A DNA stretch of 51,565 nt, taken from an uncultured Persicobacter sp. GTDB lineage: Bacteria > Bacteroidota > Bacteroidia > Cytophagales > Cyclobacteriaceae. The notes under the pieces were generated by a model that saw only the letters and a list, made by a program, of their open reading frames with translations, was not told where the DNA came from and did no database searches. Shown piece after piece: positions 18,431-27,809 of the stretch. Made by a program: the position numbers and the translations under genes. Numbering within the stretch: position 1 is the first letter of the stretch; every line of letters starts with the position of its first letter. Location of the stretch: NCBI GenBank assembly GCA_947498325.1, contig CANMKE010000035.1:1-51565 (forward strand), given 5' to 3'.

Positions 18431-18461
18431 AAAAGGAGCCTCCAAAAGCTGGAAACTCCTT
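18431..18461 (-). terminator. Probable terminator of the PhoX-like gene
   Basis: On the minus strand AAGGAG and CTCCTT pair, with partial inner pairing (TCC/GGA), followed by TTTTC. It lies just past the stop codon at 18485. Confidence 0.45.
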
Positions 18462-18484
18462 AAACAACAGGATAGAAATGGGGG

Positions 18485-19999
18485 CTATTGAGGTAATCCT
18501 TTGAGGATCAGTATTTGACTTCCTTGCATTTCATTTGGCCTTCCCGAACCACCGTCAACACCTTTAAATCTTTCTTCCTTCCAGGTGTGTGGCTGAATGG
18601 CCAAAAGGAAAACATCATCGATTCCGATTTGATCGGAAATAGAGATCATGCCACCATACTCCCAGGCACCAAAGGCCGAGGAGGGCCCATTGAACCAGTT
18701 GGCATCGGTTTTATCGGCATCGTTACGACCATGATCCAGCTCAAATGCAATTTTCAGCTCTTTGGTGGTCAGGTTGTACTGATAAATGTAGGCGTCATGG
18801 GTTTCATTGCCATATTTGTTGGGATCTTCCTGCACATAAAGGAAGTTGGTGCCGACGCAAATATTGTCGGGGTTTTGAAAAGTGCCCGCATTACTGTCTC
18901 TGTCGTCACCATCCAAAATCACTTCCAGCGTACCTTCAAGCGGGTTGTCTTCTGAGAGCATCAGTTTGTAAACTCGACCATAAACCGAACGGCTGTTGTC
19001 GCTGTTGTCTCCTCCATTTCCCTGCCCCGTAACGTTGAAATAAATTTCTTTACCATTGCCTTTGTTGTAGTCAATATCTTCTACTCTTCCGAAAGGAATG
19101 GCTTTGAGGTCGGTAGAAGCTTGGTTATTCTGTGCGCCTGTATTGGTTTCGGCATTTTCAATTTCAGCAAAAACCACAGGGTAGCTTTGCCCAACGACCA
19201 TCTGACGCTCGTTCATGTTTTCATCTGTTCTTTTAAGCACATAAACCGACCCTGTGCTCAGGTCGCCAACAGATTCGGAACGATACATGGCCAATTGTCC
19301 ACCATGCTGTCTGGAATCATCGTCTCCAATCAAAATAATGGTTTCATCGTAAGCACTCGCAGGTAATGGCACGGCATTTTCGGCATTCCATCGGCCCAGG
19401 GCAGGCAGGTGTTTTGCAATGTTGGCATCTGCGGCATTAGCAAAAGGATCGATGCCTTGCACCTGCGATTCTACACCACTTTCTCCAGCCGTCAGCAACA
19501 AAGGACCGAAGCCATGCTCCTGAAGGGTAGCCATAGTGGCAGAGCAGCGGCGGGTACCAGAACCATCTGAATTCAGGATGTACTCCCCCTGAATAGGTTT
19601 GAAGGTGTCGTCAAGGATGATTCTTGAAACGGCGTAATTGTCTTCATTGTTAATCAACAAAGCGTAGCCGTCCGTCATAGGTGCCAAGCCGAGGCCATCA
19701 GCCGATCCGCCAAAGGTGAAGGCAGGGCTGTTGATAAATTTGTCTTCACTCGAGAGCAGGGAGTAAACCTCCACATCAGTGAAGCCTTCTTTGGCCATGA
19801 TGAGTGCTGGGGTTTTAGAAAAGTTTTCGAATTGAATGGCCATCGGTGCGTCTGCACCATCGCTACCATCAATGCCGTCGGTGCCATCGACTCCGTTTTC
19901 ACCATCGATTCCGTTAGTTCCTGCAGGGCCCATAGGTCCTTCGCATGCACAGAAGCTCATCGCCGCAGCGATTGTCAATAAGTAGATTCTCTTCAACAT
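18485..19999 (-). CDS. PhoX-like (DUF839) lipoprotein with a collagen-like stalk
   Basis: A 504-residue surface or periplasmic lipoprotein: signal peptide with lipobox ending at Cys19 (MSFCAC), followed directly by ten Gly-X-Y triplets (residues 21-50). The remainder resembles the PhoX/DUF839 beta-propeller: GRVEDIDYN, the segment FQNPDNICVGTNFLYVQED and a C-terminal acidic and Asn-rich region that could bind calcium. PhoX enzymes are Ca/Fe-dependent alkaline phosphatases, but I cannot confirm every metal ligand here, so phosphatase activity is an inference. Stand-alone gene with its own terminator, divergent from the AAA/nuclease gene. Confidence 0.7.
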   Translation of the reverse strand: MLKRIYLLTIAAAMSFCACEGPMGPAGTNGIDGENGVDGTDGIDGSDGADAPMAIQFENFSKTPALIMAKEGFTDVEVYSLLSSEDKFINSPAFTFGGSADGLGLAPMTDGYALLINNEDNYAVSRIILDDTFKPIQGEYILNSDGSGTRRCSATMATLQEHGFGPLLLTAGESGVESQVQGIDPFANAADANIAKHLPALGRWNAENAVPLPASAYDETIILIGDDDSRQHGGQLAMYRSESVGDLSTGSVYVLKRTDENMNERQMVVGQSYPVVFAEIENAETNTGAQNNQASTDLKAIPFGRVEDIDYNKGNGKEIYFNVTGQGNGGDNSDNSRSVYGRVYKLMLSEDNPLEGTLEVILDGDDRDSNAGTFQNPDNICVGTNFLYVQEDPNKYGNETHDAYIYQYNLTTKELKIAFELDHGRNDADKTDANWFNGPSSAFGAWEYGGMISISDQIGIDDVFLLAIQPHTWKEERFKGVDGGSGRPNEMQGSQILILKGLPQ

Positions 20000-20352
20000 A
20001 ATTGTTGTCAGTTGATGTTGGTTAATGTTTGTATGTCGAAGTTAGAAAAGCAATATTTCCTTGATTTTAAGTGAAGTTCAAACTTTATATGTGAGATAGG
20101 ATCCAATATGCTGTCAATGTTATGTGTATCATCAGCATGCCGTTGCACCATTAAAACAGCAGGGATTATGGGAGAGATTAGGGCGAAAAAAAGGGTGGTG
20201 ACACAAATAAATACCAATGTTTATTTGTGAGCGTGGTGTAAATTTCGAGTCTGTTTTTAGTGCGTGCCAGCCACGGCAGGCCTCCTTGTTTCGGATAAAG
20301 CAGATTCATTACATTTCCCAAACAATCTGTATCTTTAAACTTAAGTGTAAAA
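20000..20352. other. Divergent intergenic region
   Basis: 353 bases between the PhoX-like gene (minus) and the AAA/PD-(D/E)XK gene (plus). TATCTTTA, a 7/8 match to the -7 consensus, lies about 20 bases before the plus-strand start. A 63-codon plus ORF overlaps the start of the next gene and has no recognisable features, so I treat it as chance. Confidence 0.45.
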
Positions 20353-21957
20353 ATGGATCACCCCATGAGCAAAAGACAAGCATTACCGATCGGTGTACAG
20401 ACATTTGAGAAACTTAGAGAACCTAATCAGGATTTTCTTTATGTTGATAAAACGGAGTACGTTTTCGAAATGGCCAAAAGTTATGGTTATTACTTTTTGT
20501 CACGTCCTCGCCGTTTCGGGAAATCAATGCTTTGTTCAACCTTTGAAACACTTTTTGAGGGAAAGCAAGGGCTGTTTGAGGGGCTTTATATTCATGACAA
20601 ATGGGATTGGTCGCAAAGTTATCCTGTGATTCGGATTGATCTGAGTGGAATCAATTATGAGAATCTTGAGTCAGTAAAAGATCAACTTGCTAATTCATTA
20701 TTGAGAAACTGCTTAAAGCATAATTTATCATATGAAGACTTAGAGCTAAAAGGTGTAGGTCCAAAATTTGGTGAATTGATTGAAAAAATACACCAAAAAT
20801 CGGGAAAGAAGATTGTAATCCTCATCGATGAATACGATAAACCCGTTCAGGATACCCTGTCCAGTGATGATCAATTAGCGGCTAAATCTTTAGATGTTTT
20901 GCGGGGTTTTTATTCGGCGATCAAAGCATCGGATCAATATATTCGGTTCTGCTTCATGACGGGCATTACCAAACTCACGGGTGTTGGACTGTTCAGTGGG
21001 GCAAATAATTTTGAAGATATTACCCTTGACGGTCAATACGCATCTATTTGTGGTTTTACCCAAAATGAATTGGAAACCTGTTTTGGAAGCTATTTTGATG
21101 ATGTTGATATGGAGGAGGTGAAGGCTTGGTATAATGGCTATAACTACCTTGGCGACAGGGTATACAATCCTTTTGATATCTTATTGTTCCTGAAGAAAAA
21201 AGCAGACTTTGATAACTATTGGTGGGATTCGGGACAGCCTAATTTTTTGGTTAAAATGTTCGAGAAGGGTGTGTATGAGACCTATGAGCTTGATAACTTG
21301 GAGCTTTCAGCCCAAGAGCTGAAACAGTTTTCATTGACCAATCTGAACTTGGCTTCTTTACTTTGGCAGGCGGGCTATTTGACCATTACTAAGGTGATTC
21401 AAGAGCCTTACGGTGGGAAAAGCTATGTGCTCAGCACTCCAAACCGAGAGGTTCAAATGACATTAAACATGCTTTTTCTGGTAAGTCTGACGGCTGTGGA
21501 ATCCAACCGATTGCTGAAAAGAAATGACGCCATAAGAAGTTTATACAAAAATGATTTGACCCGATTTGAAGCAAGTGTTCGGGCCATGTTTTCAGCTATT
21601 CCATTCAACAACTACGTGCAAAGCAACATCCAAAAATATGAAGGCTACTTCGCCTCAGTGATGTTTAGCTTTTTGGCTGGACTTGGGCTTAAATGCCGAA
21701 CTGAAGAATCTACCTCCAAAGGACGTATTGATATGGTCATGGAAACACCAACACACATCTATGTGGTCGAATTTAAGGTGAATGCGCCAAAGCCTAAAGG
21801 CAAAGAGCAGGGGGAAGCCATTCAGCAAATCCATCAGCAAAAATACTATGCGCCCTATTTAAATGATGGTCGAAAAATCATTTTGATTGGAATGCATTTC
21901 AATGAGCAGGAGCGTAATTTGGATTGGTTTGAGGTGGATGATGTCGTGGAGGGGTGA
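20353..21957 (+). CDS. AAA-ATPase / PD-(D/E)XK nuclease fusion protein (AAA-ATPase_like + PDDEXK_9)
   Basis: 534 residues. The N-terminal P-loop ATPase has Walker A RPRRFGKSML at about 47-57 (Lys55) and Walker B VILIDEYDKP. The C-terminal part carries a restriction-like nuclease core: GRIDMVM then VVEFKV (D...ExK). The family is widespread and multi-copy in Bacteroidota, Clostridia and spirochaetes; its function is not settled, with proposals of mobile-element or defence-related roles. Its sequence is visibly more AT-rich than the neighbouring megasynthase and helicase genes, which fits later acquisition. ATG at 20353; an ATG at 20365 is also possible. The gene is followed by a decayed ORF. 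Confidence 0.88.
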   Translation: MDHPMSKRQALPIGVQTFEKLREPNQDFLYVDKTEYVFEMAKSYGYYFLSRPRRFGKSMLCSTFETLFEGKQGLFEGLYIHDKWDWSQSYPVIRIDLSGINYENLESVKDQLANSLLRNCLKHNLSYEDLELKGVGPKFGELIEKIHQKSGKKIVILIDEYDKPVQDTLSSDDQLAAKSLDVLRGFYSAIKASDQYIRFCFMTGITKLTGVGLFSGANNFEDITLDGQYASICGFTQNELETCFGSYFDDVDMEEVKAWYNGYNYLGDRVYNPFDILLFLKKKADFDNYWWDSGQPNFLVKMFEKGVYETYELDNLELSAQELKQFSLTNLNLASLLWQAGYLTITKVIQEPYGGKSYVLSTPNREVQMTLNMLFLVSLTAVESNRLLKRNDAIRSLYKNDLTRFEASVRAMFSAIPFNNYVQSNIQKYEGYFASVMFSFLAGLGLKCRTEESTSKGRIDMVMETPTHIYVVEFKVNAPKPKGKEQGEAIQQIHQQKYYAPYLNDGRKIILIGMHFNEQERNLDWFEVDDVVEG

Positions 21958-21981
21958 TACGGTAAAGGGGGCATTCATTAA

Positions 21982-22221
21982 AAAAATGACCTGCCTATTT
22001 TTCTAACGGACAAAAGAGCATCAAACGCACTGGAGTGGGTTCAATCCTTCGACCATCGAAAACCGACCGAATTGATGGCCTATTTAGAGCTGTTGCACCA
22101 TGATGCTTGTATTTACTACACCTAATTCACACATGTCTGTTACGAAACGCCCTTTCCTATCTTATATGCTGAAGAGTCGTTCTGTATTAGCTTTGGGTTT
22201 TATACCGATGTGAAGTATTGA
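21982..22221 (+). pseudogene. Possible decayed gene remnant with an in-frame stop
   Basis: One frame reads 79 codons with protein-like composition (e.g. ASNALEWVQSFDHRKPTELM, then CYETPFPILYAEESF) interrupted by a single TAA at 22123-22125 and ending at TGA 22219. It has no ATG near its 5' end, so it looks like the tail of a truncated gene. I recognise no family. It lies 24 bases after the AAA/PD-(D/E)XK gene. It could be chance; a protein search of the read-through translation would decide. Confidence 0.3.
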
Positions 22222-22302
22222 AATTTGGTGGTAAATGATCCATTGACCATTGTGCCGCAGCCCTACTTTTTAAAGGTCATTTTTAGGCGCATACCAGCGA
22301 CA

Positions 22303-23241
22303 TTACATGTTGGCTTCGTCGATATTTTGCTTCAGCCATATCGCCAAACGGTTTGCTGCAGCATAAGCGCGCTGATAAGCAACTTTTTTGGCCGTCTTGC
22401 CATAATCCACGGGAAGCACTGCTGCACCTTCGGCAGTTCTGCTTGCAGGCAGTTGATTGTTCCAGTAGGCGTATTTCACGGCGCAATTGAAACTTTCTGT
22501 TTGCCACTGCACAGGGTTCATATTGCCTGATGGGCGTTGGCCTTCCATATCTTTTTTGATTTTCAGGGCGGTCTGAATGGCCTTTTGCTGATTTTGACTT
22601 CGGCCTAATAGCTGGTCCCAGTAGGAATGCAAACGGTAGGATGTCTTATTGGTCGCCTTGGTTTTAATGTAAAAATCATTCCCGCCTTTATCGCCACTGG
22701 CGCTTTGTGCAAACGGCCCCTGATAGTTACTTGCGGCATGCAAAGGCTGGTGAATATCCTCTACCAGGTGCGACATCCAGCAAACGGCAATGGCTTTGTC
22801 GTTAAGGTTGCTCGAATGCACCTGTTTTTTGGCATATTCAATGCCATTATAAATGTCTTTCCCTTTTTTAGGACGGTAATGGGCATCATGCCCATGAATG
22901 AAATCCACACGGCCATTGGTGTAGTGCCAAAAACTGTTGGTGGTCCCTTGGTAGGGGAAATTTTTCATCTTGATATCATCAGGCCACTTGGAGGCGCACA
23001 TGAACATAAATTCATCTTCAGGTATGCCTGCACCATATTGGTCGAACCATTTTTTCCATTCTGCATGGTTGGGGTGATGGTTCAGAATGATGGATACTTT
23101 TTTTTGAGTGGAAGGGGATAGTTGTTGCCAGCAAAGGGAGGCAATGACCATGTGCCCTTGCTTGCTCCAGGCAAAAGTGCTGCTGATACTTCCAATGACC
23201 AACAACAGGCACAGGGCGCAAACTTTGAGTAGGTTTTTCAA
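22303..23241 (-). CDS. Secreted S1/P1-type zinc nuclease
   Basis: Zinc-dependent endonuclease for single-stranded DNA and RNA, exported. 312 residues: signal peptide 1-24, then the mature chain begins at Trp25 (FAWSKQGH), whose amino group and side chain bind zinc in this family. Other ligands seen: His30, KWPDDIK, FWHYTN, and MSHLVEDIHQPLHA; GGNDFY follows. Start choice: no ATG precedes the signal peptide (the upstream frame closes at TAA within about 25 bases) and the next Met is residue 31, after Trp25, so the gene must use TTG at 23241 or another non-ATG start. Likely scavenges nucleotides or phosphate, or degrades extracellular DNA. Confidence 0.9.
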   Translation of the reverse strand: MKNLLKVCALCLLLVIGSISSTFAWSKQGHMVIASLCWQQLSPSTQKKVSIILNHHPNHAEWKKWFDQYGAGIPEDEFMFMCASKWPDDIKMKNFPYQGTTNSFWHYTNGRVDFIHGHDAHYRPKKGKDIYNGIEYAKKQVHSSNLNDKAIAVCWMSHLVEDIHQPLHAASNYQGPFAQSASGDKGGNDFYIKTKATNKTSYRLHSYWDQLLGRSQNQQKAIQTALKIKKDMEGQRPSGNMNPVQWQTESFNCAVKYAYWNNQLPASRTAEGAAVLPVDYGKTAKKVAYQRAYAAANRLAIWLKQNIDEANM

Positions 23242-23520
23242 AAGACTAATTTTGTGATATTAAATAAAGTAAAAATGATGCTTATCGGGCTTCTCGTTTT
23301 ACAACACGCGCGTACAGCCTCTCAGAGGGATTTTTACGCACGGTGGGAAAAGGAAAGCCATTGAATTTAATTATTCTCTTTATCATCAAAATTAGCACCA
23401 AATTCCATTTTTGGTCTGCTGTTTGCAATATAGTTTTAGTGCTTTGCGAAGATAGTAATCAAGGAGTTGTTTTTTCTGAGTGCTTTAGAAATTTAATAAT
23501 TTAATAGGGTCGTTTTGACG

Positions 23521-24024
23521 ATGACAAGCGGGGAGAGAATAATCATGGGATGCCAGGAATACAATAGCTTGGATATGCTGGAGGGAGGAATGAATGATGC
23601 CCTCAGTTTATTGCGGGAGCAGCTGTTGCGCTCCTTTGGAGATAATGGTCAGGTGATACTGGAAACGGTTGAATTGAACATCAAGCAATTGTTGTTTGGT
23701 GCACGGGATTTTGAAGTGCATTTGATCGCTCTATATGAGCAGATGCGGAAGATGGCAATTTGCGCATTGTTTCCCATTTCAAACCCTGATACCGCCTTGA
23801 CTTTTGGGAATACCATGATCCTGCTGGCGAATAATAAGCTGAAAACGATTGTTTATAGTATCGATGGTATGGAGGATATTCAGGCCAAAACAGGGCAGAT
23901 CGTTGATGCACTCTTTAAAGTATTCGTTTGCGCAACCATGGATCAAGCTGATATGAAATCAGAAGAGGATTTGCAGCACGCCTCACAAATGGCACAGTAT
24001 TTCATCGCTTATTTCGGCGGATAA
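23521..24024 (+). CDS. Hypothetical protein, mostly helical
   Basis: 167 residues from the ATG at 23521 (a later ATG at 23545 is possible; a TTG lies at 23515). No signal peptide or membrane helix; several amphipathic helical stretches (LSLLREQLLRSFGDNGQVIL, LYEQMRKMAICALF). No family recognised. A possible promoter is TTTG (23410-23413) and TAGTTTTA (23431-23438) with 17 bases between them, 7/8 at the -7 box. It stands alone. Confidence 0.65.
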   Translation: MTSGERIIMGCQEYNSLDMLEGGMNDALSLLREQLLRSFGDNGQVILETVELNIKQLLFGARDFEVHLIALYEQMRKMAICALFPISNPDTALTFGNTMILLANNKLKTIVYSIDGMEDIQAKTGQIVDALFKVFVCATMDQADMKSEEDLQHASQMAQYFIAYFGG

Positions 24025-24778
24025 AAGAGCTCAATGCGCTGCCGCACATAATACTGAACCTTGACCATCTTCATTTTTAATTTTTACATGCCCTTTTGCA
24101 CAAAATATGCACGCGGCATGAAGGGGTTATTTTGCCTTTTGCTGAACACCTGTTCATTTTTTTAGCAATAAATTCAGAAATCATTCCTTTTTCAGGCCTT
24201 TTAAATGACTTGCCCCCTGACTTTGGCGGCAAGTATTCCGCAGGCCTTTTCCGAGCGGACACTCGCGGTTTTTGTCCTATCTTTCAGAGGATTGATAGGG
24301 CTTAAACATTAAATTATAGGGTGTGTTTGTCTGAAATCGCCATGTGATTGTTTTTTTTGAAGAAATAACAGCCGTGTTATCTTTTTGTTATTATCGACTA
24401 TATAAATGGTTTATTGTATGGGATTTTAATTATTCAAGCTATTTTTGGAGGCGTTTGGTAAGGAAAACATGATTTTAATGTGAAAATGCTTGGAATAGTG
24501 GGCATTTGTTGGCAATTATGTTGATCGATAGACTTGAATCGTAATGCAACGATTTGATGATCTATTGTAAAATAGTTAGATGGTTTACTTGTTAATCATC
24601 AAAGCTGATTGCAGTGTGGGGTTTGTTAAACAATCATTTTCTATTACTTTTCAGCTATAATCTATATGAGGAGTGTCATCTTTATGATAATTTTTTTAAT
24701 GATCTTAAGGGGGGGTATGCTTAATGGATTGTACTATCTTTGAAGAACTAATTTTCAACAATAACTTGTATTCAGTTT
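24025..24778. other. 754-base gene-free region upstream of PEP carboxylase
   Basis: The left third contains structure: a perfect 10-base direct repeat CAGGCCTTTT (24193-24202 and 24241-24250), between them an inverted repeat CTTGCC/GGCAAG (24209-24214, 24228-24233), and a weak GC stem followed by TTTTT (24251-24273), together looking like a short structured transcript end. The right two thirds are AT-rich and hold the ppc promoter. No tRNA or confident ORF was found. Confidence 0.5.
24735..24742 (+). promoter_or_regulatory. Candidate -7 promoter element of ppc
   Basis: TATCTTTG matches the Bacteroidota -7 consensus TAnnTTTG exactly, 36 bases before the ppc ATG. No clear TTTG -33 element is present at the expected distance, so support is partial. 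Confidence 0.4.
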
Positions 24779-27559
24779 ATGAAGGCGGTGAGTGTGCTTG
24801 ATGAAGTCAGACAAAAACTTGGAAAGTCTTATGATGACCTTTCGTTTTTATTAGAAGCCCTTAAAGAGGTTTTAATCGAAAACGGAGAGTCCGAGATTGC
24901 CAATCAAATTCCGTGGATCAACGATGTTCCACCATTTAACGAAAAGAAATTCCAGAACCAGCACGTACAGTTGTATTCTATCATTTTCAACTTAGTGAAT
25001 ATGGTAGAGGTGAACGGTGCGGTGCAAAATCGTCGTCAGATTGAGAACGAATCTCTTGCAGGCGTAAACGGCTTGTGGGCGAGTAACTTCGAAAAACTGA
25101 AAGGCGCCAATATCACTGAAGATGATATTTTGGAGCATCTTTCAGATATTTGTGTTGAGCCTGTATTAACAGCTCACCCAACGGAGGCGAAAAGACATAC
25201 TGTTCTTGAGCATCACCGTGAATTGTATCTTTTGTTGGTAAAGCGTGAGAACAATATGTTCTCCAAGTTTGAGCAACAGGAGATCCGTAATGAAATTAAA
25301 TTGGCGTTGTATCGCCTATGGAAAACAGGGGAGATTTACCGCGAAAAACCAGATGTAAAGTCTGAGTTGAGTAATATCCTTTATTATATGACCAATGTAT
25401 TCCCTGAGGTAGTGCCGATTATGGACAACCGCATGCGTCAGGCATGGGAAGCATCGGGCTTTAGTGCAAGTTCTCTGGAGGATTACCGCCGTTGGCCACA
25501 ACTTAAGTTTGGTAACTGGGTAGGTGGCGACCGTGATGGTCACCCATTGGTAACTGCTGAGGTTACTGCTTATGCTTTGGAGCAATTGCGCTTGAATGCA
25601 TTTGTTGTGCTTCGTCGCCGTATGGTGAAGTTGCTGAAGCACCTGAGTTTTGCCATGGATTTTGAGCAGGCTACTTGGGAAATGCGCAAGCGTATGCAGG
25701 AAATGATCCTTGAGGTTGGCCCTGCAGGAAAAGAATATTTTGAGCGTAACCAAGGCGAAGTTTTCCGTCAGTACATGAACTTGTGTATGGCGAAATTGCC
25801 TGTTGATCTTCAGCGTGGCCACGCAGTGGCTTACCATGAGTCAAAAGGGTCTTACAAAAAAGCGTCAGAATTGTTGGCGGATTTAGAGATCCTTCAGCAA
25901 GGATTGGTAGAGTACGGGGCAAAAGGAATTGCCTACCAGGAGGTATTTGAAGTACTTCGTATGGTAGATATTTTCGGTTTCCACTTGGCTCGTGTTGATG
26001 TTCGTCAGAACTCAGAATTCCATGAAAAAGCCTTGGCTGAATTGATGGAGTCTGCAGGTTTGGATGCTGAAGCTTATTTGTCGGCAAATGAGGAAGGTCG
26101 TTTGGCATTCTTGAACAAAGAATTGGAAAGCAACCGTCCGTTTGCAACAGGTAACGCTGAGCTTGGACCACACGCCCGTGCGGTAATCGATGCTTACACC
26201 GTAATCTCTAACCATATTACAAAATATGGCCACAAGGGTATCGGTTCATTCATCATTTCCATGACCCGATCGGTATCCGATCTATTGACCGTATTCGTCT
26301 TGGCTCGTGAAGCAGGATTGACGCGTAAGGTGAATGGTGAAGTGGTTTGTGAAGTGCCAGTAGCGCCACTTTTGGAAACCATCGAAGATTTGGCGGAAGG
26401 GCCAAAAATTCTTCAGGGCTTCTTGAACCACCCATTTACAAAACGTTCTTTGGCTTATCATCAAAAACTCAACGAGGCGAACCGTCCGTTGCAGATGGTG
26501 ATGGTAGGTTACTCAGATTCGAACAAAGATGGTGGTATTTTGGCCAGCCAGTGGAACATCTTCCAGGCACAGCATTTGCTTGCTGAGGTAGGTGCAGAAA
26601 ATGGTGTTCAGATCGAATTTTTCCATGGTAAAGGAGGTTCAATTTCTCGTGGTGCGGGACCAACGCATTACTTTGTAGATGCACTTCCTCATGGTTCTGT
26701 AGATGGACATGTCCGCCTGACAGAGCAAGGAGAAACCATTGAGCTGAAATATGCCAACAAAGTGAATGCTTCTTATAATATGGAAGTGTTGCTGGCAAGC
26801 ACAATGAGCAAAACGATCATGGATCGTTTCTCGAAAAAGCAAAAATTAGCGCACCCATTGGAGCCATTGTTGGCACGTTTGTCTGAAGAGGCAAAGAAAC
26901 CATATACGGCTTTGTTGCATGGGGAAGGATTTATTGATTATTTCCGTTCTGCAACGCCAATTGATGTGATTGAAAGCAGTAAAATTGGTTCTCGTCCTTC
27001 GCGCCGTACAGGAGCAAAAACGTTGAACGATTTGCGTGCTATTCCATGGGTATTCTCTTGGTCGCAATCACGTTACCACATGACCTCATGGTTTGGTTTG
27101 GGAACAACAATGGAGCAATTGAAGCAAAATGAGCCTAAGGAATATGCCAAATTCAAGAAGGCGATTTCTACGGATCCATTCTTGCGCTATGTATTGACCA
27201 ACGTTGATACTTCTATTGCCGCAACCGACCGCAGCATGATGGAAGCTTATGCTTCTTTGGTGCAGGATGATAAGATCCGCAAGTCTTTCCTTGACAGATT
27301 CACGGGTGAGTATGAGAAAACAAAGTCGATTTTGGCCGACTTGTTGGATCGTAAAATCCAGGACCGTCGTAAAGGACACTACTACTCTAACCGCCTTCGT
27401 GCATCGATCATGAACGATCTGCACCGCAAGCAAATTGTTTTGCTGAAGAAATGGCGTGGTGAGAAACTTGATGGTGCCGATGAGAAGTCTGAAAAGACCT
27501 TGGAAGAATTGTTATTGACAATTAACGCAATTGCTGGAGCCAACCGTAACACTGGTTGA
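24779..27559 (+). CDS. ppc: Phosphoenolpyruvate carboxylase
   Basis: Converts PEP and bicarbonate to oxaloacetate plus phosphate, replenishing the TCA cycle; cytosolic tetramer. 926 residues, normal length. Signatures: VLTAHPTEAKRH with catalytic His133; GNWVGGDRDGHP; GYSDSNKDGG; the mobile loop FHGKGGSISRGAGP around 615; GSRPSRRTG; and the C-terminal NRNTG that binds in the allosteric aspartate site. ATG at 24779. Flanked by a good -7 element and a strong terminator, so it is a single-gene unit. Codon use is strongly biased (CGT, GGT), as in highly expressed genes. Confidence 0.97.
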   Translation: MKAVSVLDEVRQKLGKSYDDLSFLLEALKEVLIENGESEIANQIPWINDVPPFNEKKFQNQHVQLYSIIFNLVNMVEVNGAVQNRRQIENESLAGVNGLWASNFEKLKGANITEDDILEHLSDICVEPVLTAHPTEAKRHTVLEHHRELYLLLVKRENNMFSKFEQQEIRNEIKLALYRLWKTGEIYREKPDVKSELSNILYYMTNVFPEVVPIMDNRMRQAWEASGFSASSLEDYRRWPQLKFGNWVGGDRDGHPLVTAEVTAYALEQLRLNAFVVLRRRMVKLLKHLSFAMDFEQATWEMRKRMQEMILEVGPAGKEYFERNQGEVFRQYMNLCMAKLPVDLQRGHAVAYHESKGSYKKASELLADLEILQQGLVEYGAKGIAYQEVFEVLRMVDIFGFHLARVDVRQNSEFHEKALAELMESAGLDAEAYLSANEEGRLAFLNKELESNRPFATGNAELGPHARAVIDAYTVISNHITKYGHKGIGSFIISMTRSVSDLLTVFVLAREAGLTRKVNGEVVCEVPVAPLLETIEDLAEGPKILQGFLNHPFTKRSLAYHQKLNEANRPLQMVMVGYSDSNKDGGILASQWNIFQAQHLLAEVGAENGVQIEFFHGKGGSISRGAGPTHYFVDALPHGSVDGHVRLTEQGETIELKYANKVNASYNMEVLLASTMSKTIMDRFSKKQKLAHPLEPLLARLSEEAKKPYTALLHGEGFIDYFRSATPIDVIESSKIGSRPSRRTGAKTLNDLRAIPWVFSWSQSRYHMTSWFGLGTTMEQLKQNEPKEYAKFKKAISTDPFLRYVLTNVDTSIAATDRSMMEAYASLVQDDKIRKSFLDRFTGEYEKTKSILADLLDRKIQDRRKGHYYSNRLRASIMNDLHRKQIVLLKKWRGEKLDGADEKSEKTLEELLLTINAIAGANRNTG

Positions 27560-27588
27560 TACACCGCAATAAGCTAAGTGCATATAAT

Positions 27589-27624
27589 AAAGGCACCCTT
27601 CGTCATGAAGGGTGCCTTTTTTTA
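27589..27624 (+). terminator. Strong intrinsic terminator of ppc
   Basis: 13-base perfect stem (27589-27601 with 27607-27619) around a 5-base loop, ending in a run of T. Confidence 0.92.
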
Positions 27625-27668
27625 TCTTTATCATTTTCTGATCTTTTTACCTGCAAATTCATTTCTGC

Positions 27669-27809
27669 ATGGATTTACCCAATTTGGTTTTTCAGGCGTG
27701 GGCAAGGATTAAAAAATACAGTGTGCATGATTTATACCTTGAGCCAATAGTTGATTCTCGAGCGGGGATAAGTGCAGTAACCTTTGAATACAGAACGGAT
27801 CATCTGTAG
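27669..27809 (+). CDS. Candidate small protein, 46 residues
   Basis: An ATG-initiated ORF of 46 codons with balanced, protein-like composition (MDLPNLVFQAWARIKKYS..., acidic middle, end TFEYRTDHL). Its stop codon is immediately followed by a hairpin plus T-run (27810-27834), and the ppc terminator ends 44 bases before it, so it lies in its own transcription interval. No membrane helix, leader or family recognised. It could instead be a non-coding RNA ending in the same terminator. Confidence 0.4.
   Translation: MDLPNLVFQAWARIKKYSVHDLYLEPIVDSRAGISAVTFEYRTDHL

Noticed and set aside
20217-20408. 63-codon plus-strand ORF before the AAA/PD-(D/E)XK gene
   Set aside because: Overlaps the start of the real gene in another frame and shows no motif.
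22025-22060. T-arm-like GGTTCAATCC
   Set aside because: No matching acceptor, D or anticodon arms around it, so not a tRNA; the sequence fits the decayed reading frame better.
24077-24262. 61-codon basic minus-strand ORF
   Set aside because: Needs a GTG start, has no recognisable features and overlaps repeat structure.
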